A DNA stretch of 64,000 nt. It comes from Sphingomonas psychrotolerans (GTDB taxonomy: Bacteria > Pseudomonadota > Alphaproteobacteria > Sphingomonadales > Sphingomonadaceae). The translations under genes and the position numbers were made by a program. Shown here in pieces: positions 24,539-33,773 of the stretch. The notes under the pieces were generated by a model that did no database searches, was not told the origin of the DNA, and saw only the letters and a list, made by a program, of their open reading frames with translations. Every line of letters starts with the position of its first letter. The stretch's first letter is position 1. The DNA lies in assembly GCF_002796605.1 (NCBI RefSeq), contig NZ_CP024923.1, positions 62,001-126,000 on the forward strand, given 5' to 3'.

Positions 24539-27397
24539 ATGAAGGCGCGCATTTCCCGAATCACCTGGCGGAGCGGTGCATCCGCGGCAGCGGTCGCGCT
24601 GGCGCTTACGGCCGGACACGCGGCGGCGCAGACCACCGGGACGACGCCCGCGGCGACCGACGAACAAGTCGCTCCGGCGGACGAGCAGCAGGGCGAGGAG
24701 ATCGTCGTCACCGGCTTCCGCCAGTCGCTCGAGGCCGCGCTCAACGTGAAGCGCGCTTCGGTGTCGGCGGTCGATGCGATCGTCGCCGAGGACATCGCCA
24801 AATTCCCCGACCAGAACCTCGCCGAATCGCTCCAGCGCATTCCGGGCATCTCGATCCAGCGCGACGGCGGAGAAGGCCGCGCGATCACGGTGCGCGGTCT
24901 CGGCGCGCAGTTCACGCGGGTGCGCGTCAACGGGCTCGAGACGATCACCACTTCGGCCGACGGCGCCAGCGCCAATCGCGAGCGCGCGTTCGACTTCAAC
25001 GTCTTCGCTTCCGAACTGTTCAGCTCGCTGATCGTCCACAAGACCGCCGAAGCATCCCTCGACGAGGGCTCGCTCGGTGCCGTGGTCGACCTCAACACCG
25101 GCAACCCGCTCGGCGGCAAATACGGATTCACCTTCGTCGCATCGGCGCAGGGCAGCTACAACGACCTCTCCAAGAACTGGGGTCCCCGCGTCGCCGGGCT
25201 GCTCTCGTGGAAGTCGCCCGACGGGACGATCGGCGCTTCGATCTCCGCCGCTTATCAGAAGAGCGACACGCTCGAACTCGGCAACAACACGGTGCGCTGG
25301 GCACAGGCGCGCTTCGATAGCGTCAACGGCACCAATTGCTGGACCACCGCAAACTCCGGCGGAACCTACGTCCCGAGCGCAGCGTGCAATCAGGCTGCGC
25401 TCTCCTTCCACCCGCGCATCCCGCGCTACGGCGAAGTCAGTCACAACCGCGAACGGCTGGGCTTGACCGGCAGCGTCCAATGGGCGCCGAGTGACGCCAC
25501 CAAAATCTCGATCGACGGCCTCTATTCGCGGTTCAAGGAGATCCGCGAAGAGAAGTGGGGTGAAGTGCTGCTCCGCTCCAACGAGCGCTCGATCAACGTC
25601 GTCAACCCGGTCTATGACGGCAACAACAATATGATTTCGGCCACCCTCAACGATGCCTGGGTGCGCACCGAACATTATTGGCGTGAATCGACCACCGAAT
25701 TCTACCAGGTCGGCGCCAGCTGGGATCAGGATCTAGGCGACGATTTACGTTTCACCCTGGTGGGCGGCATTTCCAAGTCCGATGCCAACATCCCCGTCGA
25801 GACCACTTTCATCTTCGACGACCGCGATGCGCAGGGCTATCAATACGACTATACCGACAGCCGCTCGCCGCGGCTGACCTTCGGCACCAGCGTCACCGAT
25901 CCGGCCAATTTTCAGCTCGCCGAGATTCGCGACCGGCCGTCCAACACCACCAACAAGTTCCGGACCGCCCAGCTGCGTACCGAATGGGACGCGGCGGAAG
26001 GCTTCACGCTCAAGCTCGGCGGCGTCTATCGCCGTTTCGATTATGATCTGACTGCCTATCAGCGTGACACCGCAGTGTGCGGCAATGGCGGGCTCGACCT
26101 GGTCCTGCGCCAGATCACCTGCTCGCCCAGTTCGCTGTTCGGCCCGACCGCGGTCTATGGCTTCCGCGCCACGCCCGAACTGTCGGAGCTGGTCACTCTC
26201 GGCAATGCCGGCCAGCCCGAAGGCAACACCAACAGCTGGCTCATCCCCAATATCGATGCGGCCGCGGACTATACCGGGCTCTACAACCGTCCGCTCCTGC
26301 TCGACGCCGGCAACAACCGCAGCGTGACCGAGCAGGTCAAGGGCGGTTATCTCCAGGTCGACGTCAACGGATCGGTGCTCGGCATCAACGTCCGCGCCAA
26401 TGCCGGCATGCGCTATGTTCGCACCGAGCAATCCTCGACCGGCCTCAACAGCGGCACCCAGGTCACCGTCGAGCGCGACTATGAGGACTGGCTGCCCTCG
26501 GTTAACCTGGCCGCCGATCTCACACCCAACCTGGTGCTGCGTGCCGCAGTGGCCAAGGTGATGACTCGGCCGCTGCTTGCCAATCTGACCCCGGGCGGGT
26601 CGGCGGACGGGTTCAACTTCCGGGTCAATTTCGGCAACCCCGATCTCCAGCCCTATCGCGCCACTGCGTATGACGCCGCGCTCGAATGGTATTTCGCGCC
26701 GCAATCGGTGTTCTCGGTCGCCTTCTTCAAGAAAGAGATCGACAGTTTCCCGGTGGCCAGTTCCCGCGTGGACACCTTCACCTCGACCGGGCTGCCTACC
26801 TCGGTGCTGTCTTCGTCCTCGCCCGGCTTCCTCAACCCCGCGCTCCAGGCGCAGCCGATCTGGACGATCCAGACCACGGTCAACGGCACCGGCGCGGACC
26901 TGAAGGGCGTCGAGCTCTCGCTGCAGGCGCCGTTCCGGTTCCTGCCCGGGTTCCTCAGCAACTTCGGCGGCATCGTCAATGCCAGCTTCATCGACTCGAA
27001 CGCCATCTACGCCCAGGGCGTGCCGGCGACCACGCCGGGCGGCAGCAACGTCAATCAGCCGTTCGAGACGACTTTGTACCAGCTCTCGAAGCGCGCGTTC
27101 AACGCGACGCTTTATTACGAGGACAGCAAGTTCAGCGCCCGCGCCTCGGTCGCCTATCGTGGCGGCTTCAACGATCAGGGTTCGGCGACAGGCAACGTCT
27201 TCGAAGGCTATAGCCCGATCACCAATGTCGACGCGTCGGTCCGCTACAAGATCACCGACAATGTCGAGCTATCGCTGGAAGGTACCAATCTGACCGACGC
27301 GTATCGCGAACGCTGGGTCGATCAGGACGCGAAACGGCCGTACGAGAATAATCATTTCGGCCGCACCTTCCTGGTGGGCGCGCGTTTCAAGATGTGA
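24539..27397 (+). CDS. TonB-dependent receptor, probable pectic oligosaccharide transporter
   Basis: This 952-residue outer-membrane receptor starts at the ATG at 24539, with AAGGAGG seven bases upstream. A signal peptide ends near GHAAAQ. The TonB box region EEIVVTGFRQSLEAALNVKR is followed by the plug with VAEDIAKFPDQNLAESLQRI, PGISIQRDGGEGRAITVRG and VNGLETI. This block is typical of the Xanthomonas/Caulobacter TonB receptor family, many members of which import glycans. The C-terminus NHFGRTFLVGARFKM closes the barrel. Two LacI-type boxes upstream and GH28/PL1 genes just before it point to import of oligogalacturonides. Family assignment is firm; the ligand is inferred. Confidence 0.92.
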   Translation: MKARISRITWRSGASAAAVALALTAGHAAAQTTGTTPAATDEQVAPADEQQGEEIVVTGFRQSLEAALNVKRASVSAVDAIVAEDIAKFPDQNLAESLQRIPGISIQRDGGEGRAITVRGLGAQFTRVRVNGLETITTSADGASANRERAFDFNVFASELFSSLIVHKTAEASLDEGSLGAVVDLNTGNPLGGKYGFTFVASAQGSYNDLSKNWGPRVAGLLSWKSPDGTIGASISAAYQKSDTLELGNNTVRWAQARFDSVNGTNCWTTANSGGTYVPSAACNQAALSFHPRIPRYGEVSHNRERLGLTGSVQWAPSDATKISIDGLYSRFKEIREEKWGEVLLRSNERSINVVNPVYDGNNNMISATLNDAWVRTEHYWRESTTEFYQVGASWDQDLGDDLRFTLVGGISKSDANIPVETTFIFDDRDAQGYQYDYTDSRSPRLTFGTSVTDPANFQLAEIRDRPSNTTNKFRTAQLRTEWDAAEGFTLKLGGVYRRFDYDLTAYQRDTAVCGNGGLDLVLRQITCSPSSLFGPTAVYGFRATPELSELVTLGNAGQPEGNTNSWLIPNIDAAADYTGLYNRPLLLDAGNNRSVTEQVKGGYLQVDVNGSVLGINVRANAGMRYVRTEQSSTGLNSGTQVTVERDYEDWLPSVNLAADLTPNLVLRAAVAKVMTRPLLANLTPGGSADGFNFRVNFGNPDLQPYRATAYDAALEWYFAPQSVFSVAFFKKEIDSFPVASSRVDTFTSTGLPTSVLSSSSPGFLNPALQAQPIWTIQTTVNGTGADLKGVELSLQAPFRFLPGFLSNFGGIVNASFIDSNAIYAQGVPATTPGGSNVNQPFETTLYQLSKRAFNATLYYEDSKFSARASVAYRGGFNDQGSATGNVFEGYSPITNVDASVRYKITDNVELSLEGTNLTDAYRERWVDQDAKRPYENNHFGRTFLVGARFKM

Positions 27398-27441
27398 TCC
27401 TTGGCCGGCGGCATGCGCCCCCGGCGCAACCTTGGTTACGA

Positions 27442-27471
27442 GAACGGCGCGGAGTTGCTTCCGCGCCGTTC
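27442..27471 (+). terminator. Intrinsic terminator after the TonB receptor
   Basis: An 11-base-pair stem GAACGGCGCGG/CCGCGCCGTTC with an eight-base loop is followed by TTCGTTCTC. It lies 45 bases after the receptor stop and just before the convergent esterase gene ends at 27486, so it may serve both. Confidence 0.75.
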
Positions 27472-27485
27472 TTCGTTCTCGAAGC

Positions 27486-28475
27486 TCAGGCGAAGCCCTG
27501 GCTGTGCGCCCAGGTGAGGAACAATTCGGGCCAGATGCCCGCGGGCTTGCCGATGGCCTTGGTCATTCCATAGCCGTGCCCGCCATGGGTGAAGATGTGC
27601 GTCTCCACCGGCACGCCCGCCGCCTTGAGCGCGGCGCGCAGCAGCAGGCTGTTCTCCACCGGCACTGTCTTGTCGTCCTCGGAGTGGACGAGGAAGCAAG
27701 GCGAACTGGCGCTGGTCACGTTGAGATGCGGCGCGTGCGCGGCTTCCAGCGCGGGGCTCGCATCCTTCCCGATCAGCTGCTCGCGCGAGCCCATATGCGC
27801 GGTCGGTGCGGTCATCGAGATCACCGGATAGATCGGAGCCGCGACGAACGGCCGCGCGCCGAGCTTGTCGGCCGCGTCGACCGGATCGTAGGTCTTGACC
27901 GAATGCCGCGTCGCTAGATCGGCGCACAGATGCCCGCCCGCCGAGAAGCCGATCGCGGCGACCCGCTCGGGATCGAGCCCGTCGCGGATCGCCTGCGCCC
28001 GGATCAGCCGCATCGCGCGTTGCGCGTCGGACAATGCGACGTCGGGACCCGCTGCCCAGCCGTCCCCCGGCAGGCGATAGAAGAGCACATAGGCAGTGAA
28101 CCCCTGCGCCGCGAGCCAACGCCCCAGCACATAACCTTCGTGATCGAGCACGATCCGGACATAGCCGCCGCCCGGCATGATCAGCACCGATGCGCCGTTC
28201 GAGACCCGCGGCCGGAACACCGCCATCCGCGGATTGGCGACTCCGCTCACCGAACGATCGGTAAGCGCCGCGTCGGTGCTGCGCTCGACCACCTTTTCCA
28301 CCGGCAGGCTGGCGGGTTTGCCGGGCACGCCCTTCGGCCAAAGGTCGATCGTCTCGGTGGGATCGGCAAGCCCTGCAGGCACCGGCTTGTCGCCATGCGG
28401 CGGCGCGGTCTGCGCCGTGGCCGCAAACGGAGCGGCGAGCCCGGCAAGCAACGCGGAGCGGCGATCGAACTTCAT
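27486..28475 (-). CDS. Exported alpha/beta hydrolase, acetyl-esterase-like
   Basis: This 329-residue exported hydrolase starts FDRRSALLAGLAAPFAATAQ, a twin-arginine-like signal. It contains VLIMPGGGYVRIVLDHEGY (oxyanion region), the nucleophile elbow IGFSAGGHL, and the acid and base in HSEDDKTVP and HGGHGYG. This pattern fits BD-FAE/acetylxylan-esterase-like enzymes that deacetylate plant polysaccharides. GAGAGGT lies eight bases upstream of the ATG. It is the last gene of a minus-strand kduI-carboxylesterase-esterase set and has a paralogue at 42350-43306. The likely role is removal of acetyl groups from pectin fragments; the substrate is inferred. Confidence 0.82.
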   Translation of the reverse strand: MKFDRRSALLAGLAAPFAATAQTAPPHGDKPVPAGLADPTETIDLWPKGVPGKPASLPVEKVVERSTDAALTDRSVSGVANPRMAVFRPRVSNGASVLIMPGGGYVRIVLDHEGYVLGRWLAAQGFTAYVLFYRLPGDGWAAGPDVALSDAQRAMRLIRAQAIRDGLDPERVAAIGFSAGGHLCADLATRHSVKTYDPVDAADKLGARPFVAAPIYPVISMTAPTAHMGSREQLIGKDASPALEAAHAPHLNVTSASSPCFLVHSEDDKTVPVENSLLLRAALKAAGVPVETHIFTHGGHGYGMTKAIGKPAGIWPELFLTWAHSQGFA

Positions 28476-28500
28476 CCGGCAAACCTCTCGAAAGCCGGCT

Positions 28501-30075
28501 TCAGGTGCCGGGCTGGATATAGGGCACGCGCGCGAACAGCTCGCGCTGCCATTTGCGCGGGTCGTTCTCGATGCGAGCACGCACATCGAAGACCATCGTT
28601 GCGCGCTTGTCGAGGCGGTAAAGCGGCCAGCGCGGCAGCGCGGCATGGTTGGGGTCACCGTTCTTCGTGAAGGCGACGAAGCTGTCCTGCATCGCTTTCG
28701 AGACGGCGCGTGCATCCGCCGCGGTGCCGGTCTGCGAGCCCTCTGCGCCCAGTGTCCCGAACACCAGGGCGATGTCGAGCGAGTGGAAGGCGCCGCGCCG
28801 CGGATCGGTGCGCGAACCGAAATCGAGCTGATAGACCCAGCCCGAGGCGCCGGCTTTGGCGCGCTCCTCGGCTTCGATCACCTGCCCGCGCCAGCTCCGC
28901 CCCGCAGTGGTCGCGTCGTAGAAGACCTGCTCGGGCGTCCAGCCGGGAAATTTGGCGCGGTATTCGGAGACCACCCATTCGGGGAGGATGTCGATGCGCA
29001 ATTCGGGAGCAATCCGCTCGGCCACATTGTCCCAGCCGAGATCGCGCATCTTCGCCGAATCCGGCGCGATGAAGGCGCGCGTCTCGTCATGCGTGTTGCC
29101 GAGGATCATCGGGATGCCGAGCGACTGGGGGTTGGCGTCGGGCCAGAACGGGTGCCGGGTCAGCCACTTCATATCGAGCACCGGGCCGAAATAGACTCCG
29201 CCGCCCAGCACCGGATCGGTCGCCGCGAGCCCCTCGACAAGCTTCTCCTGCGGCATCGCCAGCAGCGCGCCGAGATCGCTCTCCTTCACGCCCAGCTTGC
29301 CGAGATAGGCGCGCGTCCGCGCCGTGGCATTGAGCGGACCCGATGCAGTGACTTGCTGCCCGCTCATCGTCGCGGCGCGGTGGAACAGCCCCTTGGCCGC
29401 GGGCATGCCCATCATCGTCGCGATCTTCGCGCCGCCGCCCGACTGGCCGAACACCATCACCTTGTTTGGGTCGCCGCCGAACGCGGCGATATTGTCGCGC
29501 ACCCAGCGGAGCGCGAGGATCAGGTCGAGCTGGCCGCAATTGCCGCTGTCGGCAAAGCGCGGATCGAGCCGCGCGAGATAGAGATAGCCGAACGCATTGA
29601 GCCGGTGGTTGACGGTGACGACCACGACATCGCCCCGTGCCGCCAGTGCCTGCCCGTCGTTGAGCGGATCGGTGACGCTACCACCCGAATAGGCGCCGCC
29701 GTGGATGTAGAGCATCACCGGTTTTCGCGCGGCGGGGCGAGCGTCGGCGGTCCAGATGTTGAGGAACAGGCAGTCCTCGGATTGCGGCCCGTAGCGGTTT
29801 CCCGATTGCGGCGAGACCGGACCGAATGCGTCGGCTGGCTGCACGTCGGCAGGGGCGGGGACGGGAATCGGGGCGCGGAAGCGCTCGGTCCGGCCGTAGC
29901 GGATGCCGCGAAAGACGCGGACGCCGGCCTCGACCGTTCCCTGGAACGCTCCTGCGGCGGTGCGGATCGGCGCGGTGGACTGAGCCCAGGCGTGGCCCGC
30001 GATCAGCGTGGCTGAGGCGGCAGCGCCGCCGATCAGTGCGCGCCGATCGATCATCGTGTGAAGGCTATCGCTCAT
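28501..30075 (-). CDS. Type B carboxylesterase, Tat-exported
   Basis: This 524-residue exported esterase starts at the ATG at 30075 (GGAG five bases upstream). A second ATG at 30054 begins the signal IDRRALIGGAAASATLIAG. Type B landmarks are FRGIRYGR, SEDCLFLNIWTADAR, MLYIHGGAYSGGS, NIAAFGGDPNKVMVFGQSGG with the nucleophile Ser, and a C-terminal His in AFHSLDIALVFG. It lies between kduI and the second esterase on the minus strand, 26 bases before the latter. It may cleave methyl, acetyl or feruloyl esters of pectic material; the exact ester cannot be told. Confidence 0.86.
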   Translation of the reverse strand: MSDSLHTMIDRRALIGGAAASATLIAGHAWAQSTAPIRTAAGAFQGTVEAGVRVFRGIRYGRTERFRAPIPVPAPADVQPADAFGPVSPQSGNRYGPQSEDCLFLNIWTADARPAARKPVMLYIHGGAYSGGSVTDPLNDGQALAARGDVVVVTVNHRLNAFGYLYLARLDPRFADSGNCGQLDLILALRWVRDNIAAFGGDPNKVMVFGQSGGGAKIATMMGMPAAKGLFHRAATMSGQQVTASGPLNATARTRAYLGKLGVKESDLGALLAMPQEKLVEGLAATDPVLGGGVYFGPVLDMKWLTRHPFWPDANPQSLGIPMILGNTHDETRAFIAPDSAKMRDLGWDNVAERIAPELRIDILPEWVVSEYRAKFPGWTPEQVFYDATTAGRSWRGQVIEAEERAKAGASGWVYQLDFGSRTDPRRGAFHSLDIALVFGTLGAEGSQTGTAADARAVSKAMQDSFVAFTKNGDPNHAALPRWPLYRLDKRATMVFDVRARIENDPRKWQRELFARVPYIQPGT

Positions 30076-30087
30076 ATCGGCTCCAAA

Positions 30088-30113
30088 TCCCCCTCCCGCT
30101 TGCGGGAGGGGGA
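30088..30113. repeat. GC-rich hairpin downstream of kduI copy A
   Basis: TCCCCCTCCCGC/GCGGGAGGGGGA forms a perfect 12-base-pair stem with a two-base TT loop. The same hairpin follows kduI copy B at 39044-39065 with the loop in the other orientation relative to the gene. It may act as a terminator or mRNA-stabilising structure between kduI and the esterase gene. Confidence 0.7.
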
Positions 30114-30123
30114 GCAAGAAGGC

Positions 30124-30963
30124 TTACGCCAGCTGGCAGATATCGAGCACGTTCATGTCGGTATAGTCCTGGTTCTCGCCGGCCATTGCCCAGATGAAGG
30201 CATAGGCCTTGGTGCCCGAGCCCATATGGATCGACCAGGGCGGGCTGATCACCGCTTCCTCGTTGCCGAGAACGATGTGCCGCATCGCCTCGCCTTCGCC
30301 CATGTAATGGAAGACGCGGTCGTTCGGCCCGTCGAGCTCGAAGTAGAAATAGATCTCGCTGCGCCGCTCGTGGATGTGCGGCGGCATGGTGTTCCACACC
30401 GAACCCGGCTTGAGCACGGTGAGGCCCATGACGAGCTGGGCAGAGTCGCACACGCCCGGGATCACCAGCTGATAGATCGATCGCTCGTTGGATTCCTCGA
30501 GGCTGCCGCGCTCGAGCCTGTTGGCGTCGGCGATCGACAGTTTGCGGGTCTGGAAGCCCTTATGCGCCGGGCACGAGGCCAGATAGAAACGCGCGCCGGT
30601 CCCTGAGAACTGCACGTCCTTCGCGCCCATCGTGACGTAGAGGCAGTCCTTGTTGCCGAGCGTGAAGCTCTCGCCGTCGACGGTCACAATGCCCTCGACC
30701 GGGGACACATTGACCACGGCAAGCTCGCGGCGCTCGAGGAAGGGATGCCCGACCGCGGAGGCCGGCTCGGTCTGGTCGGGCAGCTTCACGGCGCCCGCGC
30801 CCACTGCCACGCCGCCGATCACGAAGCGATCGGCATGGGTGTAGTTGAGCACGCACTCGCCCTCACGGAACAGCCCGTCGATCAGATAGCGATCGCGAAG
30901 CTCCTCGTTCGAGACGCACTCCATCATGTCCGGATGCGTGGCGTAATAAGTGCGGTCGAACAT
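30124..30963 (-). CDS. kduI: 5-keto-4-deoxyuronate isomerase, copy A
   Basis: This 279-residue cytoplasmic cupin enzyme converts 4-deoxy-L-threo-5-hexosulose uronate, the product of unsaturated galacturonate, to 3-deoxy-D-glycero-2,5-hexodiulosonate. The zinc ligands correspond to His196, His198 and Glu203 in HIHERRSE and a His in PPWSIHMG. The ATG at 30963 has GGAGAG upstream. It differs from copy B (38192-39031) by one residue (Pro for Ser near residue 91). The DNA is identical over the last two thirds and beyond the stop. It is the first gene of the minus-strand esterase unit, driven from the boxed divergent promoter shared with uxaA. Confidence 0.96.
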   Translation of the reverse strand: MFDRTYYATHPDMMECVSNEELRDRYLIDGLFREGECVLNYTHADRFVIGGVAVGAGAVKLPDQTEPASAVGHPFLERRELAVVNVSPVEGIVTVDGESFTLGNKDCLYVTMGAKDVQFSGTGARFYLASCPAHKGFQTRKLSIADANRLERGSLEESNERSIYQLVIPGVCDSAQLVMGLTVLKPGSVWNTMPPHIHERRSEIYFYFELDGPNDRVFHYMGEGEAMRHIVLGNEEAVISPPWSIHMGSGTKAYAFIWAMAGENQDYTDMNVLDICQLA

Positions 30964-31027
30964 CGCTCTCTCCATGAATTTGGCGGAGGCGCGGCACGGC
31001 AGCGCACCCGGCTTGCTGGTCGAAGCA

Positions 31028-31041
31028 GGTAACCGGTGTCA
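31028..31041. promoter_or_regulatory. LacI-type operator in the kduI/uxaA divergent promoter
   Basis: GGTAACCGGTGTCA is the reverse complement of TGACACCGGTTACC and lies 65 bases before kduI copy A and 78 bases before uxaA. It fits control of both directions by the LacI-family regulator. Confidence 0.72.
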
Positions 31042-31118
31042 GATTGCTTTGCAACGGTGCTCCGCGGCATGTCGCCGAATGGTTGCGCCGCACGCCGTTT
31101 CGACCCACATGACCCCGT

Positions 31119-32600
31119 ATGACCGCAGCTCTCAAGATCCATTCCGCCGATCATGTCGCGACCTTGCTCGAAGCCGCCGCCGCGGGCGCGACGATCGAAG
31201 CGGGCGGCGCTGCCGTGGTCGCGCGCGTGGACATCCCCAAGGGTCACAAGATCGCCCTGCGCGACCTCGCCGTGGGCGAGGTGGTGGTGAAGTTCGGCTT
31301 CCCGATCGGCCGCGCGACGGCGCCGATCGCGGCGGGCGATCATGTCCACAGCCACAATCTCGCGACCGGGCTCTCGGGCACGCTCGACTATCGCTATGCC
31401 CCGCAGGCCGAGCCCCGCGCAGTCGCGCCGGGCGCGCGCAGCTTCCTCGGCTATGTCCGCGAAGACGGCCGGGTGGGCACGCGCAACGAAATCTGGATCC
31501 TGCCCACCGTCGGCTGTGTCGGCCGCACCGCCGAGCGAATCGCTGCCGAGGCCGGGCGGCGCCATGCCGGGCAGGTCGACGGCATCCACGCCTTCGCGCA
31601 TCCTTATGGCTGCTCGCAACTCGGCGACGATCTTGGCGCCACTCGCCGCATGTTGGCAGCGCTTGCGGTACATCCCAATGCCGGCGGGGTGTTGCTGATC
31701 GGGCTCGGATGCGAATCGAACCAGCTTTCGCGGCTGCTCGAGGACGTGCCTGACAGCTACCGGGGCCGAATTCGCGCTGTCGTCGCACAGAACTCGGCCG
31801 ACGAAGTCGAGGACGGTCTGGCTGCGGTGGCGGATCTCGTCGCCGAGGCCTCGAAGACGAAGCGGGAGCCTGTCGGGCTCGACAAGCTGGTGCTCGGCGT
31901 CAAATGCGGCGGTTCGGACGGCTTTTCGGGTCTCACCGCCAACCCTCTGGTCGGCCGGATGAGCGATGTCGTCACTGCGACGGGTGGCAGCGCGATCGTC
32001 ACCGAGATCCCCGAAATCTTCGGCGCCGAGCAGATGCTGATGGACCGCGCGGAGAGCCGCGCGGTGTTCGACGGCGTCGTCGACGTGGTCAACGACTTCA
32101 AGAATTACTTCCTCAGCCATGGCGAGCCGGTCTCCGAGAACCCGTCGCCGGGCAATGTTGCCGGCGGGATCACCACGCTCGAGGAGAAGTCCCTCGGCGC
32201 GGTCCAGAAAGCCGGGCACGCGACCCTCACCGACGTCAAACGCTATGGTGAACGCATCGAGCGCACCGGGCTGACCTTGCTGGAGGCCCCCGGCAACGAT
32301 GCCGTGTCGTCGACTGCGCTGGCCGCGGCCGGCGCCACCATCATCCTGTTCACCACCGGCCGCGGCACGCCGCTCGGCTTCCCGGTGCCGACGGTCAAGA
32401 TCGCGTCGAACAGCGAACTCGCCGCCCGCAAGCCCGGCTGGATCGATTTCGATGCGGGACAGGTGCTGACTGACGGCTTCGAGGCAGCCGAGGAAGCGCT
32501 GATCGACCGCATCGTCGCGATCGCCTCGGGCGCCGAGACCGCCGCCGAACGCAATGGCGAACGCGAGATCGCCTTCTGGAAGCGCGGGGTTACGCTCTGA
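31119..32600 (+). CDS. uxaA: Altronate dehydratase
   Basis: This 493-residue cytoplasmic enzyme dehydrates D-altronate to 2-keto-3-deoxygluconate. The N-terminal SAF-type domain (RVDIPKGHKIALRDLA, GFPIGRATAPIAAGDHVHSH) is followed by the UxaA core with REDGRVGTRNEIWILPTVGC, HPYGCSQLGDDL, LLIGLGCESNQ and GVKCGGSDGFSGLTANP. The cysteines are those expected for metal binding. The length matches full-length UxaA. No good ribosome binding site precedes the ATG at 31119, which is odd for a catabolic gene. It belongs to the galacturonate isomerase pathway, with uxaC downstream; uxaB is absent from the window. Confidence 0.95.
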   Translation: MTAALKIHSADHVATLLEAAAAGATIEAGGAAVVARVDIPKGHKIALRDLAVGEVVVKFGFPIGRATAPIAAGDHVHSHNLATGLSGTLDYRYAPQAEPRAVAPGARSFLGYVREDGRVGTRNEIWILPTVGCVGRTAERIAAEAGRRHAGQVDGIHAFAHPYGCSQLGDDLGATRRMLAALAVHPNAGGVLLIGLGCESNQLSRLLEDVPDSYRGRIRAVVAQNSADEVEDGLAAVADLVAEASKTKREPVGLDKLVLGVKCGGSDGFSGLTANPLVGRMSDVVTATGGSAIVTEIPEIFGAEQMLMDRAESRAVFDGVVDVVNDFKNYFLSHGEPVSENPSPGNVAGGITTLEEKSLGAVQKAGHATLTDVKRYGERIERTGLTLLEAPGNDAVSSTALAAAGATIILFTTGRGTPLGFPVPTVKIASNSELAARKPGWIDFDAGQVLTDGFEAAEEALIDRIVAIASGAETAAERNGEREIAFWKRGVTL

Positions 32601-32641
32601 CGGGCAAAATCCAAACACTCGCCCGCTTCCCCCGTTGCCAT

Positions 32642-32655
32642 TGACACCGGTTTCC
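32642..32655. promoter_or_regulatory. LacI-type operator before the FAH-family gene
   Basis: TGACACCGGTTTCC lies 40 bases before the GTG start at 32695 and is identical to the proximal box of the TonB receptor. Like that box it overlaps TTGACA. It suggests an internal, separately controlled promoter between uxaA and the following genes. Confidence 0.72.
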
Positions 32656-32694
32656 CCTAATCCTCCGCGAAACAGTTCGAGAGGAAGGGGCCTG

Positions 32695-33486
32695 GTGGGA
32701 TCCGTACAATTTGCCGATGAAGCGCGGCGGATCGCCGAGACGTTCGTCGAGGCGCGCCGTGAAAGCCGTGGGCTGCCCGAATTCCCGGGCGATATCCCGG
32801 CCGCGCTCGATCAGGCCTATGCCGTGCAGGACCATGCGATTGCCTTTGACGGTCGTCCGATCGGCGGCTGGAAGGTCGGTCGGATCAATCCGCCGCGCGA
32901 CGGCGTCGACCGCCTCGCGGGTCCGATCTTCACCGATTGCATTGTCGATGCCCGCGCGGGACTCGAAATGCCGATCTTCGGCGAGGGCTTCGGTGCCGCC
33001 GAGGCCGAGTTCCTGCTCCGGCTGCGCGCCGCGCCGCCCGCGGGCAAGACCAGCTTCACCGAAGAGGAGGCCGCCGATCTGATCGACGCGGTCCATGTCG
33101 GGATCGAAATCGCCAGCTCGCCCTTCCCCGGGATCAACGATCACGGCCCGACGGCCACGATTTCCGATTTCGGCAACAATAACGGCCTCGTCATCGGTCC
33201 CGAGATCAAGGACTGGCGCGCGGCGAACATCAAGGCGTGGCCGGTCGAGCTCGACATCAACGGCGAGCGCATCGGCGCGGCGACTGCCGAGACAATGCTC
33301 GACGGTCCGGTCGGCGCGGTGCGCTTCCTGCTCGAGCTGATGGCGGCGCGCGGCATCGCGTTGCAGGCGGGGCAGTGGGTGTCGAGCGGCGCGGTCACCG
33401 GCGTGCACCCGGTCAAGCCGGGCGATCTGGTCACGTGCCGGTTCGGCGACGGCTTCGACGTGGAATGCAAAATCACCGCCTCGTAA
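32695..33486 (+). CDS. 2-keto-4-pentenoate hydratase-like protein (FAH superfamily)
   Basis: This 263-residue cytoplasmic protein of the MhpD/fumarylacetoacetate hydrolase superfamily starts at the GTG at 32695, with GAGGAAGGGG eight bases upstream. Motifs are IGGWKVGRIN, FGAAEAEFLLRL with the metal-binding acidic residues, VHVGIEIASSPFP, SDFGNNNGLVIGP, and VSSGAVTGVHPVKPGDLVTC as the C-terminal block. Family members hydrate or cleave 2-keto acids. A LacI-type box upstream ties it to pectin use, so its substrate may be a deoxy keto-acid from uronate breakdown. No standard pathway step is known to me for it here. Confidence 0.82.
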   Translation: MGSVQFADEARRIAETFVEARRESRGLPEFPGDIPAALDQAYAVQDHAIAFDGRPIGGWKVGRINPPRDGVDRLAGPIFTDCIVDARAGLEMPIFGEGFGAAEAEFLLRLRAAPPAGKTSFTEEEAADLIDAVHVGIEIASSPFPGINDHGPTATISDFGNNNGLVIGPEIKDWRAANIKAWPVELDINGERIGAATAETMLDGPVGAVRFLLELMAARGIALQAGQWVSSGAVTGVHPVKPGDLVTCRFGDGFDVECKITAS

Positions 33487-33512
33487 GAAGGCGGAAGACA
33501 AATGGAGAGAGC

Positions 33513-33773
33513 ATGATTGAGGCGCGCTCGACCCGTCCCGATCTGGGCATTCCTGTCGACGATGTCCGCTTGAAGGACCGCGTGCCGATCGGCATCCTCC
33601 GCAGCCTGAGCCCGGCCGTTTCGCCGGGCGGCACGCTTTTCCTGGAGGACTCCTCGGGTCGCACCGTGACCTCCACGAAGATCGCGGCGCTCGCCGCACC
33701 GGCGGATCTTCGGCCCGAAACGGCGAGGATGCGGCTGACGGTACCGGCGGGCGCCGCGGTGAATCGCCGATAA
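33513..33773 (+). CDS. Small protein of unknown function in the uronate operon
   Basis: This 86-residue soluble protein starts at the ATG at 33513 with GGAGAGAG close upstream. I do not recognise a family. The sequence holds short beta-like segments (VPIGILRSLSPAVSPGGTLF, ARMRLTVPAGAAVNRR) and no membrane segment or cysteine. It lies 27 bases after the FAH gene and its stop overlaps the start of the DUF885 gene by one base, so it is translated as part of the operon. Confidence 0.55.
   Translation: MIEARSTRPDLGIPVDDVRLKDRVPIGILRSLSPAVSPGGTLFLEDSSGRTVTSTKIAALAAPADLRPETARMRLTVPAGAAVNRR

Noticed and set aside
22849..25131. Long minus-strand open frame across the pectate lyase and TonB receptor
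   Set aside because: It runs opposite two clear genes and a promoter region and has no domain features.
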